Positions 60,180 through 64,000 of a stretch of DNA of 64,000 bases are shown here, piece by piece (the first letter of the stretch is position 1; every line of letters begins with the position of its first letter). Made by a program: the position numbers and the translations under genes. The stretch comes from Ceratotherium simum simum (Eukaryota > Chordata > Mammalia > Perissodactyla > Rhinocerotidae): positions 4,871,122-4,935,121 of the forward strand of contig NW_004454182.1 of assembly GCF_000283155.1 (NCBI RefSeq), given 5' to 3'. Under the pieces are notes generated by a model, which made no database searches, was not told the origin of the DNA, and saw only the letters and a list, made by a program, of their open reading frames with translations.

Positions 60180-60800
60180 TTCCTCTGGAACCTTCCATTT
60201 CCTCTTGCTTACCCCACCTCAGTGAGGTGCCACCATTCATCCAACCAAGTGCTCTACACAGAACCCTGAGGATCATCCTTGACCTCCCCACACTTCATAT
60301 TCAATAAGTCACTACCAACAATTTATATCCCTCACGTCATAGAGTTTTCTCCAACCCTTTCCACCATCTCAGAGCCAGGTATCGTTATGTGCCCCCTGGA
60401 TTCTGTAACAGCATCAAATCCGTCTGGCTCTGACTCCAGCCTTGCCAGCCCTTGTTCATTCTCCCCTGCACTCTCTTTGATTCCGCCATAAGGAACTGTT
60501 TGAAATCCGTGAACACATTACATTTTCTCTCACATCTGAGCTTTTCCATGCCTAGAGAAGCTTTTCCCTCCATGACTACATATTACCAGAGAGAAAATCT
60601 TGCTAAACCCATCCTGTTATTAAAATCTTCGCTTAACTAATAAATCCTCAAAACAAATCAAAGCTAGTTTCCCCTCCTTATAGGCTCTTCACAACTCTGA
60701 CTACCTCTGTTGTATCAGCCCCTAAAGTGGGGTTTCCTTTTTGCCTGCTTTCTCTCTCTTTTCTCTGTTCCCCATAAGTTCTTTGAAGAAAGAGGTTGTT
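60180..60800 (+). mobile_element. L2 LINE remnant
   Basis: GAGGTGCCACCATTCATCCA, CTGAGGATCATCCTTGACCT, CAATAAGTCACTACCAACAA and the later CTTTTCCATGCCTAGAGAAG follow the L2 ORF (accaccatccacccag, gggagtcatccttgac, ccaatcagtcaccaagtc, ctctgcctggaatgctc). Overlapping small frames on both strands are relics or shadows. Confidence 0.7.
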
Positions 60801-61153
60801 CATTACCATATTTTCGGTACTCAGACTATTTTCAAAATGCAGAATCAACTTGGGTAAGGTAGGGTTTGGTAGAAAGAGGGAGGAGGGCAATGGGAAGAGG
60901 TAAGAGAAGTCAAACGAGGAAATCATGGTGGTAATATAGGAGCGAGAAGATAGAGCTCTTGAGTAGCCTTGGTGGAAACAGACTGGAGCATATCCTAACC
61001 ATGTAGAAACAATTCTGCATGACTTGGTAAATTATACAATTAAAGGTACCAAATGAGGGGTAATTAATATGTAACTCCGAGTTTCCTTTCTTAGAACATT
61101 ATAAGAATGATCATTTAGCCCAACATCATGAGAAGTTTTAAAAAGCAGGAAGA

Positions 61154-61472
61154 GGGGCCGGCCCCACAGCTTAGCAGTTAAGTGCTCGTGCTCTGCTACT
61201 GGCAGCCAGGGTTCGGATCCCGGGGAGCACCAACTCACCGCTTCTCTGGCCGTGCTGAGCCGGCGTCCCACACACAGCAACTAGAAGGATGTGCAACTAT
61301 GACATACAACTATCTACTGGGGCCTTGGGGAGAAAAAGGGGAAAAAAAGGAGGAGGATTGGCAGTAGACGTTAACTCAGGGCCCGTCTTCCTCAGCAAAA
61401 AGAGGACTGGCATGGATGTTAGCTCAGGGCTGATCTTCCTCACACACACAAAAAATAATAAAATAAAAAAAA
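61154..61472 (+). mobile_element. ERE SINE, long form, plus strand
   Basis: GGGGCCGGCCCCACAGC head, intact GGTTCGGATCCCGGG B box, CAACTAGAAGGATGTGCAAC segment, CTATCTACTGGGGCCTTGGG, two tail repeats and a (CA)n then A-rich tail. Perfect duplications TAAAAAGCAGGAAGA lie at 61139-61153 and 61473-61487. Confidence 0.97.
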
Positions 61473-61487
61473 TAAAAAGCAGGAAGA

Positions 61488-62869
61488 AATGTATGAATTA
61501 AGCTACAAAATTCTCAAACAAGCACAATATTTTAACATTGTTTAATTAATGGTGAAATCGATATGTAAAATAGAGTGGTAATTTGTGGGTAATCTGAGCA
61601 CTAAATTAAGCCTTAGAGATAAGTATCCACTTTCTTCTTCTTGTACTTTTTAAGAAAATTCGGGGGACATGTTTTGATTACCCATTATAACAGCGGTAAC
61701 ACACAGAACTGGAAAAGCAGATAGGAATATACTCATTACTCTATTGCCTTTCTTTCGTGCCTTGGTTCCTTTTGAAGCTCTACTCCTCACCATGCTCTAC
61801 CTACCATCTCTATACCTCTGAATCAAGCCAAAATTGACTCTGATTTTTCAAGTTCTGCCCACATCTCTCAGGGGATTTCCTTTAAACAGAAGGCAATCAC
61901 AAGGGAGTTAGAAGCCATTGCTTTTTAAATAAGAAAAGTATATAATGATAAGTGGAAAGACATACTTAAAATAAGATTCCACCAATCTCTAAGTTTTTCT
62001 ACATTTTTCTTAAATGCGATGTAATGTTGAACTTACAAGTTTACACTCTCCCCACAACAATACAGAGTCCAAAAAAAATGAATTTATATTATATTAACAT
62101 TTTAGACAGAAATCTTTTCTTTTTTTCTAAGATTTTGAGCATGCAATGTGTGGTATATTTCCCACATTATACTGCTTAGTATTTAAAACAACAGTTGATA
62201 TAATACAATTTGTTCTTTAAATTCATGGAGCGTGATATTCACCTTTAAATATTATTTCTGAAAGCTTTTCTGGCTTGAACTCATATCCAGAACAGGACCA
62301 AATGCTATATCTATGAGGACATTTAAATTAACCATAATAGTAAGAGTTACGTCAATTCTATATATTGATCAAAACTCATAAAAATCTTTATATCATAGCA
62401 TCTATAAACATGATAGCAGAAGATTAGCAGAGGTTGAGTGAGATATTTATAATAAGCTATAATTTAGGGCAAAGTTGATTTAAATTTTTGATATTATAAT
62501 AACCTTATCATTGAAGAGTCACATTCATCAGGTGCTTAGTTATGCATAACACCATGCAAGTTTTGTACAAAAAAGAAAAACCTATCTTGATCTTAGTAAA
62601 AGAATCACCTGGCTACTAGAAAATGATCTCACATTCTGATTGTATGAAATTATAGAAGGGAAAAGAAACTAGGAAGCAAAATAAAATAGCCTTAGTTAGA
62701 ATGACAGTGTCCATAAGCTACAGAAGAGATGAATAAATTCCTCTTTATCTCTAAAGGATTTGTTTGTACTTTGCATTGTTTAGAGCAGTTCCACCAATCC
62801 CTTGCAATCTAATTGGCCACATGATACTTTTTTGGCACTTGGGTTTGTCAGGGTTCTGTTTTTTCCTAC
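61488..62869. other. Unassigned AT-rich sequence
   Basis: No gene or repeat recognised before the T-rich start of the following L1. Confidence 0.55.
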
Positions 62870-63357
62870 ATATATATATATTTTTTTTTATTGCAGTCAC
62901 ATTGGTTTATAAAATTGTATAAATTTCAGGTGTACATCCTTATACTTCTATTTCTGCATACATTACATCATGTTCACCACCCAAATACTAGTTACAATCC
63001 ATCATCACACACATGTGCCTAATCATCCCTTTCTCCCTCCTCCCTCCCCACTTCCCCTCTGGTAAGCACCAATCCAATCTCTGTCTCTGTGTTTGTTTGT
63101 TGTTGTTGTATCTTCTACTTATGAATGACATCATACGGTATTTGACCTTCTCCCTCTGACTTGTTTCACTTAGCGTAATGCTCTCGGTGTCCATCTATGT
63201 TGTCACAAATGGCTGGATTTCATCGTTTCTTATGGCTGAGCAGTATTCCATTGTGTATATATACCACATCTTCTTTATCCATTCGTCCCTTGATGGGCAC
63301 TTAGGTTGCTTCCAAGTCTTGGATATTGTGAATAATGCTGCAATGAACACAGGGGTG
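62870..63357 (-). mobile_element. L1 3' end with ORF2 C-terminus, minus strand
   Basis: The poly-A lies as T's at 62881-62891. The 3' UTR is close to the insertion at 50756-51002. On minus, ORF2 C-terminal sequence is readable: FIAALFTISKTWKQPKCPSR, EWIKKMWYIYTMEYCSAIRN, then a TAG in place of the usual Trp codon at about 63195-63197, followed by MDTESITLSETSQREK. The element is 5'-truncated near 63357 and cannot be active. No clear target-site duplication found. Confidence 0.9.
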
Positions 63358-64000
63358 CGTGGTTCTAAACTTAATAAAATATTGAGGCCACCTTGGAGTA
63401 TTTTGAGAATATTTTGATATTTTAAAATGTGAGGTTCAATAACTTCAGGGAAAAAATGAGGTTTCATTTATTTTAAATTGGTTCTCAGGATTTGGGGAGG
63501 AAAGCAAAACTGGTTCAGTTACAAATTAGATTATTTTCAATTTGCAACAAGTTAGAGCCACTTATTATGGTTTCTAATCATTAGTTCAGACTTGGCACTT
63601 ATACATAGAAGGACATTTGGGAGAAAAATTCTAACTGTATCTTTAAAGAATATTTCCAGGTCTAAACTGAGCATTCTACTACGTAAATGGACTGTGGTAA
63701 TGTGTTTGACTAAGAGTTATGGTTGGAATCGTTCTTAGATCTGTTCTCCTGTGCAAATAGATCAAGCCTTAGGTACCTTTATGGTCCACTAATATCACTA
63801 GTAACTTTGTGTTATTAACATATCATAAAATAATATTTGCTGTCGTCTGCTATATTCAAGAAACATAAAAACTGCACTACTTCAGATTTAATTGACCAAA
63901 GGGTTAGTCTGCCTTGATAAAATCTGAATTATAGAAGAGTTTAAAAGAAATACTCCTTTTTCACTCTATTTAGTGCCGGCTCCTAATAGATTATTAAAGG
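63358..64000. other. Unassigned sequence
   Basis: No gene or repeat recognised to the window edge. Confidence 0.55.

Noticed and set aside
63195..63467. 90-codon minus-strand frame with convincing protein similarity
   Set aside because: It is the L1 ORF2 C-terminus of a truncated element, ended by an in-frame stop, and not a host gene.

Overview
This 64 kb window is mammalian nuclear DNA, AT-rich, with no complete protein-coding gene, no rRNA or stand-alone tRNA gene and no CRISPR array. The best lineage marker is a tRNA-derived SINE present 14 times. It has a head reading GGGGCCGGCCCNGTGG, a GGTTCGGATCC B box, GAGGAAGATTGGCCCTGAGC-type repeats and an A-rich tail. This is the Equine Repetitive Element (ERE) family, so the source is a perissodactyl, most simply a horse-type genome. 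Rhinoceros or tapir cannot be excluded from the sequence alone.

Layout. 1-8 kb: a hAT transposon split by a second hAT, an MLT1 LTR, three ERE SINEs, a MER3-like hAT copy and a (GT)n microsatellite. 8-13 kb: an ERE and an L2 remnant, then a long decayed L1 on the minus strand broken by three ERE insertions. 13-30 kb: L2 and MIR remnants, one LTR-like repeat, three EREs, a purine-rich stretch and three short minus-strand segments that look like exons (about 14.5, 20.7 and 27.6 kb). 30-36 kb: three MLT1 LTRs, one holding an ERE, and a diverged two-copy tandem duplication at 33.2-33.4 kb. 36-48 kb: mostly unassigned sequence with MIRs, a class-I-type LTR, weaker LTR candidates and two EREs. 49-54 kb: L2, a second long decayed L1 containing a younger 5'-truncated L1, a second class-I-type LTR, a hAT copy and MIRs. 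54-64 kb: a plus-strand LINE ORF2 relic unlike the other L1 copies, an L2 relic, a long-form ERE and the 3' end of a comparatively young L1.

The window therefore reads as intergenic or deep intronic DNA built by layered transposon insertion. Insertion order can be read from nesting and from target-site duplications, which were found by eye for every ERE copy. The part most likely to hold unrecognised function is the set of minus-strand exon-like segments. Two of them (27,530-27,629 and 20,662-20,717) join in one open frame if the second of two adjacent GTGAGT donors is used. I do not recognise the encoded peptide. The strand bias of the L1 and LTR copies, mostly minus, argues mildly against a minus-strand host gene, so this stays a hypothesis.

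No sign of an exotic multi-gene system was found. Family names for old repeats come from recalled consensus patterns and were not checked by a database search.
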